A stretch of DNA of 35,021 nt from an uncultured Gammaproteobacteria bacterium (GTDB lineage Bacteria > Pseudomonadota > Gammaproteobacteria > Pseudomonadales > Pseudohongiellaceae), in assembly GCA_913061515.1 (NCBI GenBank), contig CAJXSF010000038.1, positions 1-35,021 on the forward strand, read 5' to 3'. A program made the position numbers and the translations under genes. Each line of letters opens with the position of its first letter. The stretch's first letter is position 1. The notes beneath the pieces are model-generated. The model did no database searches and was not told where the DNA came from. It worked only from the letters and a program-made list of their open reading frames with translations. Positions 15,596-24,082 of the stretch are shown piece by piece.

Positions 15596-16879
15596 TTACA
15601 AGGTGTCCAAATGATCAGCCCATATCTGTAACCATGTACGGCATTCTCGATCATAACTGTGCAAATCGTAAGTTCCTTCTATCCCTTTTCTAGCATGCCC
15701 AAGTACAGCCTCTGCGACTTCGCTCGGGCACTGCAATCTAGAAAGCCCCGTCCTTACGGACCGTCTTAAATCATGAGGCGTCCACGAATCGATATTTAAC
15801 ATTTGTCCTGACTTTCGTAGCACCCAGGAATGCTCCGACAAAGATTTCTGAGTCAGATGAAAATTTGAAGACCCGGACCTAAACAGATATTCCCCGTTTT
15901 CTGGTTTAATAGAGACTAAATACGCTATCGCTTGGCGCGGCAGTTGAATATAGCGCTCCACATCAGTCTTGGACTCACTAATTCGTAAAGTTGAGTTCTT
16001 GAAATCTATATCTTTAATCTTGATCGCACATATTTCCCCAGTTCTACATCCTGTCCACAGCGTCAATCTTAGAATCGATTTATGTTTTGGCCGAAAAGCA
16101 GAATTGGGTAACCAAGCTAAAAACTGTGAGAGCTCATTATCGGAAAGCACTCTCCTTCCTTTATTACTAGTTAATTTAACCTTTGTTTGCCTTAAGCTGG
16201 CCTTGGCAAGTAGGGCTGGGTTCGCAAATGAATCGGAAAACTTTCCATTGCCAATTGCAAATTCATACGCGGACGAAAATTCACGAAGTACGTTTCCGGC
16301 TTGGACTTTCGCTCCTCGCTCAATGATTCCACTCACTAAATCAACCACATCTTGTCTAGTAATTTCCATTGCTAGCTTGTCGCCCAACTTCACGACTACA
16401 TCAGCATAAAGAGTCCGCCTAGTTTCATTTTGACCTTTCTTCTTTCGAGCTCCTGCGATGACTTTCCCGTTTGGAGCCCTCCTATCTTCGATATAATTTT
16501 GAAGATAAAACTCTATAAGGCTAGTTACCGTAAATTGATCGACGTTATTGAATTCTCGACTAGCGCTCTCTTTCTTTTTTCGTTTCAGATCTTTCAACTC
16601 TGTAGCTGGACAAATCCCGTCACTTCTTTTGGATTTCAGATCAAGCAAGGCGGCTCTAGCCTCGACTAATGAAATCGAAGGGAAATTCCCTATTTTCACT
16701 TGAGTTAGCTTGTTATTTATTGGACTTCGATACCTATAGAAGAAAGTCTTCGTACCAGACTTACCTGAGCGAAGATGAAGCCCCCTATACTCTCCTATAT
16801 CTCTAGTTAAACTGTCATCGGGTTTCAGATTTTGAATTGTTCTAGTTGTTAGTGGTTTGCTATTCTGCTGAGTTGGCAT
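15596..16879 (-). CDS. P4-type tyrosine integrase of the island
   Basis: A 427-residue site-specific tyrosine recombinase. The N-terminus is an arm-DNA-binding domain of the P4 integrase type (GLHLRSGKSGTKTFFYRYRS, then KIGNFPSISLVEARA), followed by a core-binding domain and the catalytic domain with Arg in TGCRTGEICAIK, HDLRRS, LGHARKG and the probable nucleophile Tyr in GTYDLHSYD. The start MPTQQNS at 16879 is chosen because CGGAG lies eight bases upstream; the frame from 16924 adds 15 residues without a site. Base composition is more AT-rich than in the adjoining mutS. It sits at the border between accessory genes and the conserved mutS block, pointing away from mutS, and probably mediates insertion of the whole left region. 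Confidence 0.93.
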   Translation of the reverse strand: MPTQQNSKPLTTRTIQNLKPDDSLTRDIGEYRGLHLRSGKSGTKTFFYRYRSPINNKLTQVKIGNFPSISLVEARAALLDLKSKRSDGICPATELKDLKRKKKESASREFNNVDQFTVTSLIEFYLQNYIEDRRAPNGKVIAGARKKKGQNETRRTLYADVVVKLGDKLAMEITRQDVVDLVSGIIERGAKVQAGNVLREFSSAYEFAIGNGKFSDSFANPALLAKASLRQTKVKLTSNKGRRVLSDNELSQFLAWLPNSAFRPKHKSILRLTLWTGCRTGEICAIKIKDIDFKNSTLRISESKTDVERYIQLPRQAIAYLVSIKPENGEYLFRSGSSNFHLTQKSLSEHSWVLRKSGQMLNIDSWTPHDLRRSVRTGLSRLQCPSEVAEAVLGHARKGIEGTYDLHSYDRECRTWLQIWADHLDTL

Positions 16880-16988
16880 TGTAATGCTCCGATGAATGAG
16901 CAGGCTGAATCTTGGTGAGTTCAATTAATATCACCATAACAAATACTACACTTTTTGCTACACTTATTTGTAAGATTTAGCGACATCT

Positions 16989-17072
16989 AATGACACGCGG
17001 TGAAATCCAATGAGACTCAATAGATTTATAATACCTATAAATATCAACTATATAAATGACACAACCCAATGA
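16989..17072. repeat. Short direct repeats at the integrase-mutS junction, possible att or integrase arm sites
   Basis: AATGACAC occurs at 16989-16996 and 17055-17062. Each copy is followed by CCAATGA, at 17007-17013 and 17066-17072; the second copy overlaps the mutS start codon. The 190-bp gap between integrase and mutS is where an attachment site would be expected. The other end of the island is not in the window, so no matching att copy can be checked. Confidence 0.3.
17027..17032 (+). promoter_or_regulatory. Possible -10 element for mutS
   Basis: A perfect TATAAT lies 37 bp upstream of the mutS ATG. No good -35 is found at 16-18 bp spacing, and no Shine-Dalgarno precedes mutS, so promoter activity is uncertain. 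The element lies within the probable island junction. Confidence 0.35.
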
Positions 17073-19678
17073 ATTCTGAAACTAATTTTTCTCAACACAC
17101 ACCAATGATGCAGCAATTTCTGCGTCTGAAATCCCAACACCCAAATGAGCTAATGTTCTATCGTATGGGGGACTTCTACGAGTTGTTTTTCGACGATGCT
17201 AAATTGGCTGCAAAGGTTCTTGATATCACTTTGACCGCTCGCGGCAAGAGCGATGGCAAAGACATCCCTATGTGTGGCATCCCTTTTCATGCTGCCGACC
17301 GTTATCTCGCTCGTCTAGTCGAAGCTGGCATATCCGTAGCTGTGGCTGAACAGATTGGCGACCCAGCCACCAGCAAAGGCCCTGTTGAACGCCAAGTGGT
17401 CAGGATCATTACTCCGGGCACCTTGAGTGATGAGGCTCTGCTGAATGAACGCCGTGACAGCATTTTGATGGCAGTCACCGGCAAGCTTTTATCAGAAACC
17501 GGCAAGATGCAATTCGGCTTATCGTGGCTGGATATCAGTAGCGGCCGCTTTATTCTTAGTGAGGTCGAATCAATCCCAGGCTTGATGGCAGAGATCGAAC
17601 GTATTCGCCCTGCCGAGATTCTCTTGAATGAGGGAGTCAGCGAGCTCGATTGCCTGGAGTCACGACGAGGCGCCCGGCGCCGGCCACTATGGGAATTTGA
17701 CCTAGACAGCAGCCGACGAGCACTTTGCTCTCACTTTGGAACCCGCGATCTACAAGGCTTTGGCTGTGAAGAGTTGGACGTCGCATTAGAGGCCGCAGGC
17801 TGTTTATTGGCCTATGCCCGCGAGACGCAGCGCTCAGACCTGCCACATGTGCAAACCCTGCAAGTGGAGCAAGCCAATGAGGCCTTGATCTTAGATGCTG
17901 CCAGTCGTCGCAATCTCGAAATAGATCGCAATCTGACAGGGAGCACGGATAATACCTTGATGTCAGTCGTAGACAATACGGCAACAGCCATGGGTGGGCG
18001 CTTGTTGGCGCGTTGGTTAAACCGCCCTCTGCGCGACATTGAGGTCGTCACAAGTCGCCAACAGGTCGTTGCCACCTTAATCGAACACTATCGCTTCGAA
18101 CAACTGCATCCGATATTGCATGAAATCGGCGATATCGAGCGAATATTGGCGCGCGTCGGCCTGCGTTCCGCTCGGCCTCGAGATCTTGCTCGTTTGCGTG
18201 ATGCCCTTCTGACATTGCCGCAGCTGCAGATGCAGATAGCTAAAATTCTAGAGGACACACCGACTCCACAGCTTAGTGCATTGCAAACACGCATTGCCGA
18301 TTTCCCTGAGTTAGCGCAACTATTAAGTGACGCCATTACCGAAAACCCGCCTGTTGTGATTCGCGAAGGCGGTGTTCTGGCGCAAGGTTACGACGCCGAA
18401 CTGGATGAGTTACGCAATCTTAGTAGCAATGCGGGGCAATACCTCATCGATTTAGAGGTGCAAGAAAAAGCTCGAACTGGTCTGAGCACTCTGAAGGTCG
18501 GCTACAACCGTGTACATGGTTATTTCATTGAGGTGAGTAAATCTCAGGCCGGCGACATGCCAGCGGACTATATTCGCAGGCAGACTTTAAAGAATGCCGA
18601 ACGCTTTATTACCCCCGAACTCAAACAGTTCGAAGACAAAGTCCTCAGTGCCAATAGCAAAGCTTTGAGCCGCGAAAAAGCTCTCTATGAAGCCTTAATC
18701 GAAACGGTTGCCGAAAGTCTCAATCCCTTATTGCAGTGTTCAGAGGCTTTGTGTGAGCTGGACGTACTCAATAATTTTGCCGAACGCGCTCGCAGCCTTG
18801 AATTTTGCGCACCCCAACTGAGCAATACAGCAGGCATCCATATCGAGCAAGGGCGACACCCCGTAGTCGAACAAGTGAGCGATGCGGTATTTGTAGCCAA
18901 CGATGTCGATTTAGATAACAGCAAGCAGATGCTCATTATTACTGGCCCAAACATGGGCGGTAAATCGACGTATATGCGGCAGACGGCATTGATCGTCTTA
19001 TTAGCATTTACCGGCAGCTATGTCCCGGCGCGCAGTGCCCGTATTGGTCCTATCGATCGCATATTTACACGTATCGGCTCTTCAGACGACTTGGCCGGTG
19101 GACGCTCTACCTTCATGGTGGAGATGACCGAAACCGCCAATATACTGCACAATGCGACCTCTCAAAGCTTAGTGCTCATGGATGAGGTCGGCCGTGGCAC
19201 CAGTACCTTCGATGGTCTTTCACTCGCATGGGCTAGCGCGCTTTATATCGCTGAACGCCTACAGGCTTATACCTTGTTTGCCACCCACTATTTTGAGCTC
19301 ACGGCATTGCCAGAGAGCTTTAGCAATATTGCTAATGTGCATCTGGATGCCTCTGAACATCAAGATGGCATTGTGTTTCTGCACAGCGTAAAACCAGGCC
19401 CTGCCAACCAAAGTTACGGTTTACAGGTGGCGCAGTTAGCTGGCGTGCCTCTACCGGTCATCAAACAAGCACGAGACAAACTTCATATGCTGGAGCAAGA
19501 CAGCCTCCAACAGGTGCAAAATACCGCTATTGCTATGCAAAATGGCCCACAGCAGACTGAATTGTTTGTTGAAGCCCCAGAACACCCAGTGCTAAATGAG
19601 CTCAAAGCGCTTAATCCTGACGATTTGAGTGCCCGCCAAGCCCTCGATTTACTCTATAAGTTCAAACAATCACTATGA
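17069..19678 (+). CDS. mutS: DNA mismatch repair protein MutS
   Basis: An 869-residue protein of the usual length that binds mismatches and starts methyl-directed repair with MutL. The mismatch-reading Phe-x-Glu is F36-Y37-E38 in [11 protein letters not shown]. The clamp and lever domains follow, with [13 protein letters not shown] in the middle. The ABC-type ATPase has Walker [10 protein letters not shown] from residue about 626, the [13 protein letters not shown] signature region, and Walker [14 protein letters not shown]. The tail ([14 protein letters not shown]) is the dimerisation helix-turn-helix. The start [16 protein letters not shown] fits family N-termini, but no Shine-Dalgarno precedes it. 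Upstream lies an island integrase rather than the cinA/recA neighbourhood common in related bacteria. Downstream is fdxA, as in Pseudomonas. Confidence 0.97.
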   Translation: MNSETNFSQHTPMMQQFLRLKSQHPNELMFYRMGDFYELFFDDAKLAAKVLDITLTARGKSDGKDIPMCGIPFHAADRYLARLVEAGISVAVAEQIGDPATSKGPVERQVVRIITPGTLSDEALLNERRDSILMAVTGKLLSETGKMQFGLSWLDISSGRFILSEVESIPGLMAEIERIRPAEILLNEGVSELDCLESRRGARRRPLWEFDLDSSRRALCSHFGTRDLQGFGCEELDVALEAAGCLLAYARETQRSDLPHVQTLQVEQANEALILDAASRRNLEIDRNLTGSTDNTLMSVVDNTATAMGGRLLARWLNRPLRDIEVVTSRQQVVATLIEHYRFEQLHPILHEIGDIERILARVGLRSARPRDLARLRDALLTLPQLQMQIAKILEDTPTPQLSALQTRIADFPELAQLLSDAITENPPVVIREGGVLAQGYDAELDELRNLSSNAGQYLIDLEVQEKARTGLSTLKVGYNRVHGYFIEVSKSQAGDMPADYIRRQTLKNAERFITPELKQFEDKVLSANSKALSREKALYEALIETVAESLNPLLQCSEALCELDVLNNFAERARSLEFCAPQLSNTAGIHIEQGRHPVVEQVSDAVFVANDVDLDNSKQMLIITGPNMGGKSTYMRQTALIVLLAFTGSYVPARSARIGPIDRIFTRIGSSDDLAGGRSTFMVEMTETANILHNATSQSLVLMDEVGRGTSTFDGLSLAWASALYIAERLQAYTLFATHYFELTALPESFSNIANVHLDASEHQDGIVFLHSVKPGPANQSYGLQVAQLAGVPLPVIKQARDKLHMLEQDSLQQVQNTAIAMQNGPQQTELFVEAPEHPVLNELKALNPDDLSARQALDLLYKFKQSL

Positions 19679-19713
19679 ACGACTAATTAACTATGGGATA
19701 TCGGAAAAAGGAT

Positions 19714-19743
19714 TTTCCATGTCAGGCATAACCTATTTATAAT
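19714..19743 (+). promoter_or_regulatory. Probable fdxA promoter
   Basis: TTTCCA (19714-19719) and TATAAT (19738-19743) are separated by 18 bp and lie about 50 bp upstream of the fdxA start, with a GGAGAG ribosome site between. The -35 matches four of six consensus bases. This would let fdxA be transcribed apart from mutS. Confidence 0.5.
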
Positions 19744-19793
19744 TAGCCCAATTGAATGAGCCCGAATTCTCGAGCACTAAAGATGGAGAGATC

Positions 19794-20126
19794 ATGACAT
19801 TTGTTGTAGGCGAAGACTGCATTCTTTGTAAGCACACAGACTGTGTGGAAGTATGCCCAGTAGACTGTTTCTATGAAGGCCCGAATTTCTTGGTAATCCA
19901 CCCAGACGAATGTATCGATTGCGCACTATGTGAACCAGAGTGCCCAGTAGACGCAATCTATGCGGAAGACGAGTTACCAGAGGACCAACAGCAATTTTTA
20001 GCGCTTAACGCTGAGCTTGCTGAAAAGTGGCCCAATATCACCGAAATGAAGCCAGCCCTGCCAGAAGCTGAGAAGTGGAAAGGCGTGCCAGGCAAGCTCG
20101 AGCACCTAGTCAAAGAAGCCGAGTAA
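19794..20126 (+). CDS. fdxA: 7Fe ferredoxin FdxA (core copy)
   Basis: A 110-residue FdxA-type ferredoxin with one [3Fe-4S] and one [4Fe-4S] cluster. Cys at 9, 12, 17 and 21 and at 40, 43, 46 and 50 ([12 protein letters not shown]) supply the ligands. The start MTFVVGEDC at 19794 is chosen because GGAGAG lies just upstream and the family begins with MTFVV; an in-frame Met at 19752 would add 14 residues across the leader. The position between mutS and rpoS is conserved in Pseudomonas-type genomes, so this is the native copy; the paralog at 4356 lies in the island. The electron partner is not known from the sequence. Confidence 0.95.
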   Translation: MTFVVGEDCILCKHTDCVEVCPVDCFYEGPNFLVIHPDECIDCALCEPECPVDAIYAEDELPEDQQQFLALNAELAEKWPNITEMKPALPEAEKWKGVPGKLEHLVKEAE

Positions 20127-20135
20127 GATCTCTGG

Positions 20136-20159
20136 GGAGCCATTCGCAAGATTGGCTCC
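20136..20159. terminator. Hairpin between convergent fdxA and rpoS
   Basis: GGAGCCA (20136-20142) and TGGCTCC (20153-20159) form a perfect 7-bp stem with a ten-base loop, ten bases after the fdxA stop. The tail on the plus strand is only moderately T-rich (TGCTTCTTG). It lies between two convergent genes and could serve both. Confidence 0.6.
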
Positions 20160-20190
20160 TGCTTCTTGCCCCGATCACTCCCCCTTCTCG

Positions 20191-21147
20191 TCACCAATTC
20201 GCTTTATCAAAGCCCGACTCTGCGGCAAAAGTTCTTAGTTGCGATAGCGCCTCTATTTGGATTTGACGAACCCGTTCGCGCGTAAGCCCAATCTCACGCC
20301 CAACTTGTTCCAAAGTGCCTACCTCATGACCATGGAAGCCAAAGCGTCGCACGATGACATCGCATTGTTTGGTATTAAGTTTGTGTAACCAATTGAGAAT
20401 CGTATCGCGCAGTTTATGGTCATGCAGAAGTTGCGTTGGCACTGACTCTTCGTCATCGGCAACAGAATCCATCACGGTTTGCTCTTGCCCTGCAATCGCT
20501 GGCAAATCAGCCGAGCCTACCCGCTCATCAAAGGCAAGAATGCGCTCTACTGTAGCGACCGGTTTATCCAACACTTTCGCGATGGCCTCTGGCGTGGAGG
20601 CTTTGTTTTGCGCATTGAGTTCTCTGGCGGTGCGAAGATAGATATTAAGTTCTTTTAAAACATGGATAGGAAGGCGAATGGTGCGGGATTGATTCATGAT
20701 GGCGCGTTCGATTGTTTGTCGAATCCACCATGTGGAATAGGTAGAAAACCGATACCCGCGTTCTGGATCAAATTTTTCTACAGCCCGAAGCAAGCCAAGA
20801 TTGCCCTCTTGGACAAGGTCGAGCAAAGACAAACCACGGTTGAGATAACGCCTCGAAATCCGCACCACTAAGCGCAGGTTCGACACAATCATTCGATGCC
20901 TTCCACTTTCATCGCCTTGCTTCGCAAGTCGAGAATAATGGATCTCTTCTTTCGCACTTAAAAGTGCTGCAGCCCCAATTTCATTTAAATAAAGCCTAGT
21001 AACATCGGCTTCTCTGCGATTGCCTTTTGCTCTTTCAGCAATAATATCGAAATCTTTTATCGCCTCAGCAATACCTTTGCTATTACGCCCGAAATCTAAT
21101 TCATCATCATCTTTAGCACTACAGTTACGACTCTTATTGTCTTCCAT
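20191..21147 (-). CDS. rpoS: RNA polymerase sigma factor RpoS
   Basis: A 318-residue sigma-38, the stationary-phase and general-stress sigma factor. Region 1.2 starts at DVTRLYLNEIG. Region 2 has LRLVVRISRRYLNRGLSLLD and the -10-recognition segment with FSTYSTWWIRQTIERAI. Region 3 follows. Region 4.2 is EVGTLEQVGREIGLTRERVR with RQIQIEALSQLR. The start MEDNKSRN at 21147 is preceded by GGAGAG seven bases upstream; the longer frame from 21219 has no such site. It is downstream of nlpD with a 185-bp leader, the classical arrangement in which the main rpoS promoter lies inside nlpD. The leader is AT-rich, with a weak dyad CGGAT/ATCCG at 21284-21302; no known sRNA site could be identified. Confidence 0.96.
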   Translation of the reverse strand: MEDNKSRNCSAKDDDELDFGRNSKGIAEAIKDFDIIAERAKGNRREADVTRLYLNEIGAAALLSAKEEIHYSRLAKQGDESGRHRMIVSNLRLVVRISRRYLNRGLSLLDLVQEGNLGLLRAVEKFDPERGYRFSTYSTWWIRQTIERAIMNQSRTIRLPIHVLKELNIYLRTARELNAQNKASTPEAIAKVLDKPVATVERILAFDERVGSADLPAIAGQEQTVMDSVADDEESVPTQLLHDHKLRDTILNWLHKLNTKQCDVIVRRFGFHGHEVGTLEQVGREIGLTRERVRQIQIEALSQLRTFAAESGFDKANW

Positions 21148-21332
21148 GAAACTCTCCAGCCGGTCGCTTGCAACTAAACGTTCTATATTCAATTTCACGC
21201 TATAACTCAGCACCTCCATACCTATTTATAATCGCTTGTTACAATACTGAGCGATATAAAAAATATGTTACGTATAAATATAGCGGATAATAAAATAATC
21301 CGTCAAATTAATGGGGGCGATTATTTTAAGGT

Positions 21333-22418
21333 TTAACGAGAGGGAAGATATTGCGTGGGGTCAACGGGTTTACCATCGACACGTACTTCGAAATGGATAA
21401 GTTCAGAGCCTCTTGGGTCTGTGCCTACTTCAGAGATTTTATCGCCGGCTTGCACCCGTGCGCCTTCGCTAACCAACATATTGCTGTTGTGAGAATAAGC
21501 GCTTAAATGTCGCGCACTGTGGCGGATAATAATGAGGTCTCCTTGACCTTGAATGCCGCGCCCAGAATAGACGACATCCCCATCGGCCGCTGCGTAAACC
21601 GCATCTCCGCGACTACCGCCGATATCGATGCCACGGCTAGTAGCCGCCGACCCGGTACTAAAGCCGCGCAGTACACGTCCTTCTAAGGGCCACTGCCAAG
21701 TCACCCCTTCTACAAGCCGAGTCGTGACATTGTCTGTGCGCCGGTTAGCGACCGCGGCAGCTGGGCGCTGCCCTACTGCCACCGCTGGGTCCCCTGCCGG
21801 CTCGGCCGGAATAGTGGGCACCGTGCGCAAAGCGTTGTCGCTCACATTGGCAATATCCACATTGAGCACTTGATTGGGATAGATGGTATAGGGAGGTGCA
21901 AGATTATTAGCCAATGCCAAGGCTCGCGAATCTAAAGAATAACGCCAAGCAATCGAGTACAAGGTATCACCACGTACAACGGTATGAGTCTGACCAGAGC
22001 TGACAGCCACCGGCGATGGCTCTAGCGTTGTGGGCGTGGGAGCAGGAGCGGGAGTAGGAGCTGCAATTGCAGACCCACCGCCGACGATTGGCGCTCTGTC
22101 GATTGTTGTACGACGAATGGCGCCCGTGTCATTGACGACATTCACGTTTACACCCGGGGCTGGCTGTACACGCACACCGGCGGCCACTGTGCGCGCAGCG
22201 TTAGTGCTTGCAGCAGGACGACTATTGGCAGCAGGCGCACTGGCTACACGATTGCCAGCACTACTACCGTCAGTAGAATAAATAGGCGGTGAGGTTCTTT
22301 CAAGAACTGTACTTTGATCGTCTAAAGGTGCCTGATAGCGACCACCGCAGGCTTGCAGCAACACAGGCAACAAGAGCAAGGCTGCTGGTGCGCGCAACGA
22401 CGAGAGAACAGTCTTCAT
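21333..22418 (-). CDS. nlpD: NlpD-type lipoprotein, LysM and degenerate M23 domains
   Basis: A 361-residue outer-membrane lipoprotein that in the family activates the cell-wall amidase AmiC during division. The signal ends in LLPVLLQAC (lipobox). A long Ala/Pro/Thr-rich linker follows, then a LysM domain (HTVVRGDTLYSIAWRYSLD), another linker, and a C-terminal M23 (LytM) domain (WQWPLEGRVLRGFS to PTQYLPSR). Zinc-site residues are partly lost: the usual His before the GID motif is Ser (TSRGIDIGG), so it is probably not a protease, as is normal for NlpD. MKTVLSS at 22418 is the best signal-peptide start; MDVMKTV at 22427 is possible. Reading frames from further upstream overlap popT. Confidence 0.93.
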   Translation of the reverse strand: MKTVLSSLRAPAALLLLPVLLQACGGRYQAPLDDQSTVLERTSPPIYSTDGSSAGNRVASAPAANSRPAASTNAARTVAAGVRVQPAPGVNVNVVNDTGAIRRTTIDRAPIVGGGSAIAAPTPAPAPTPTTLEPSPVAVSSGQTHTVVRGDTLYSIAWRYSLDSRALALANNLAPPYTIYPNQVLNVDIANVSDNALRTVPTIPAEPAGDPAVAVGQRPAAAVANRRTDNVTTRLVEGVTWQWPLEGRVLRGFSTGSAATSRGIDIGGSRGDAVYAAADGDVVYSGRGIQGQGDLIIIRHSARHLSAYSHNSNMLVSEGARVQAGDKISEVGTDPRGSELIHFEVRVDGKPVDPTQYLPSR

Positions 22419-22455
22419 CACATCCATCCATTCTAATGAGCGATTTGCCAATAAA

Positions 22456-23376
22456 TTAAGCATGTTTGCGGCTGATTCTTTCAAAAAATAACACCAAAGC
22501 AAAGCCAATTAAGAATAATACTACTACGCTAAGTACTGTAGCAGATGACCCCGTAGCCGCCGAATAGCTTGCAGGCGTCAAATATTGCACACCAATAAGC
22601 GCATCCTCTGGCACGAGCTTCCACGGCCACAATACCACAACCGATGCCACGAGCATGCCCGTCAAAAAAGCATAGGCCCTGTCGCGGTAATGTTCGAAAG
22701 TCCAAGACAATAGGTGCGAGAAACTGAGCAAGCCAATTGCGCAACCCGATGCAAAGACCACTATCACGGCAAAATCCAGCCCACGCAGGGCACTCAATAC
22801 GAAGTCGTATACCCCTAATAATAGAAGAATGAAGGCTCCGGATATGCCAGGTAAAATCATGGCACAAATGGCGATAGCCCCGCACAAAAATAGATACCAA
22901 TAGCTTACCTGGGCAGCCATGGGGTTGATAAAGGCAATGAGTAAGGTGATACCTGCCCCTAGCAAAAACAACAAGCCCTGGGGGAGCTGCCAACTAGGCA
23001 CATGCCGCAATAACACCCAAGAAGAAGCAAGCACCAAACCACAGAAAAATGCCATTAGCGCAGGGTAATGAAATTCAAGCAAATACAAAACCGTGTTGGC
23101 ACTGATGAAAAGTGCGCTGACAATCCCTAGCAAAAGCAATACTAAAAAATTGCCGTTGATGCTTCGCCAAAAGCCCATGACCCCCTGTTTACGGTACGAC
23201 CATAGAGTCACTGGGTTGAGGTTTTTTAAAGAGTTGATCAGCTCCTCATAGATTCCCGCCATGACGGCAATGGTGCCGCCAGAGACTCCCGGAACCGAGT
23301 CCGCAATGCCCATTGCCATGCCCTTGAAAAAGACGGCAAGCATTCCTTTGCCAGTGCGTGTCGAACTGTTGTTCAT
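22456..23376 (-). CDS. popT: DUF368 membrane protein, probable undecaprenyl-phosphate translocase PopT
   Basis: A 306-residue membrane protein with about eight or nine segments. Two related PG-x-SG motifs, SVPGVSGGTIAVMAGIYEEL near the N-terminus and ILPGISGAFILLLLGVYD in the second half, are the hallmark of DUF368 and suggest an internal repeat. DUF368 proteins (PopT) have been identified as one of two families that return undecaprenyl phosphate to the cytoplasmic face for wall and LPS synthesis. The ATG at 23376 has AGGAGAG just upstream; a GTG at 23394 is less likely. It lies between pcm (18 bp upstream) and nlpD (37 bp downstream), a place not occupied by this gene in the Pseudomonas layout I know. 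The function fits the envelope genes around it. Confidence 0.88.
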   Translation of the reverse strand: MNNSSTRTGKGMLAVFFKGMAMGIADSVPGVSGGTIAVMAGIYEELINSLKNLNPVTLWSYRKQGVMGFWRSINGNFLVLLLLGIVSALFISANTVLYLLEFHYPALMAFFCGLVLASSWVLLRHVPSWQLPQGLLFLLGAGITLLIAFINPMAAQVSYWYLFLCGAIAICAMILPGISGAFILLLLGVYDFVLSALRGLDFAVIVVFASGCAIGLLSFSHLLSWTFEHYRDRAYAFLTGMLVASVVVLWPWKLVPEDALIGVQYLTPASYSAATGSSATVLSVVVLFLIGFALVLFFERISRKHA

Positions 23377-23395
23377 GCCTCTCCTAGCTCTCACT

Positions 23396-24082
23396 CTAAT
23401 TTTGTAGGGCGCCTACGAACAAAGGCACAAATCGCACAGACGCTATGACTTGCGTGTGAAATTCATCCCCCTGACGCGTAATCAAACGCAACTCTTGGCT
23501 CGTTTCCCCCCCTACCGGAATAATAAGCCGCCCGCCATCTGCCAGTTGTTCTAACAACTCCGGCGGCACATATTGGGGGGCAGCTGCGGCGATAATCGCA
23601 TCAAATGGGCCTTTCTCTTTCCACCCCATGCTGCCGTCGTCGTGCTTAAACTGCACATTGTGCAAACCTAGAAGGCGAATATTTTTACGCGCCTTCTCTA
23701 GTAGTGGTTTGATGCGCTCTACCGAATACACCTTATTCGCCAGTGCGGCAATAATCGCTGTCTGATAACCACAACCAGTGCCCACTTCTAACACTTTACC
23801 GAGTTTGCCCTGGGCGAGTGCCGGATGATTGTCTAGCACCGCTTCAGTCATTTTCGCAACGATATAGGGCTGCGAAATAGTTTGGTTATAGCCAATTGGG
23901 AGAGCGACATCTTCGTAGGCACGATGAGAGAGTGCTTCGTCTAAAAAGATATGCCTTGGAGTACTGCGCACAACATCGAGTACCCCCCAATGTTTGATGC
24001 CCTGCTCCAATAATCGCCCAACTAACCGCTCACGGGTTCGTTGCGACGTCATGCCAATGCCAGCCAGATTCATATCACTCAC
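23396..24082 (-). CDS. pcm: Protein-L-isoaspartate O-methyltransferase
   Basis: A 228-residue SAM-dependent enzyme that repairs isoaspartyl residues in aged proteins. Motif I is LEVGTGCGYQTAI. The family-specific PRHIFLDEALSHRAYEDVALPIG and TISQPYIVAKMTE segments lie before it, and FDAIIAAAAP with LADGGRLIIPVG after. The GTG at 24082 overlaps the truD stop as GTGA, implying coupling; ATG at 24073 or 24052 (MTSQRTRERL, the usual family start) are alternatives. In most related genomes surE lies between truD and pcm; here the two genes overlap directly and surE is missing. Confidence 0.95.
   Translation of the reverse strand: MSDMNLAGIGMTSQRTRERLVGRLLEQGIKHWGVLDVVRSTPRHIFLDEALSHRAYEDVALPIGYNQTISQPYIVAKMTEAVLDNHPALAQGKLGKVLEVGTGCGYQTAIIAALANKVYSVERIKPLLEKARKNIRLLGLHNVQFKHDDGSMGWKEKGPFDAIIAAAAPQYVPPELLEQLADGGRLIIPVGGETSQELRLITRQGDEFHTQVIASVRFVPLFVGALQN

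Noticed and set aside
19752..19793. Upstream Met start for fdxA adding 14 residues
   Set aside because: The extension overlaps the leader just after the -10 element, and the family start MTFVV at 19794 has its own GGAGAG site.
21148..21219. Longer rpoS starting at 21219
   Set aside because: The ATG at 21147 has a well-spaced GGAGAG and fits the usual RpoS length; the extra 24 residues do not resemble RpoS.
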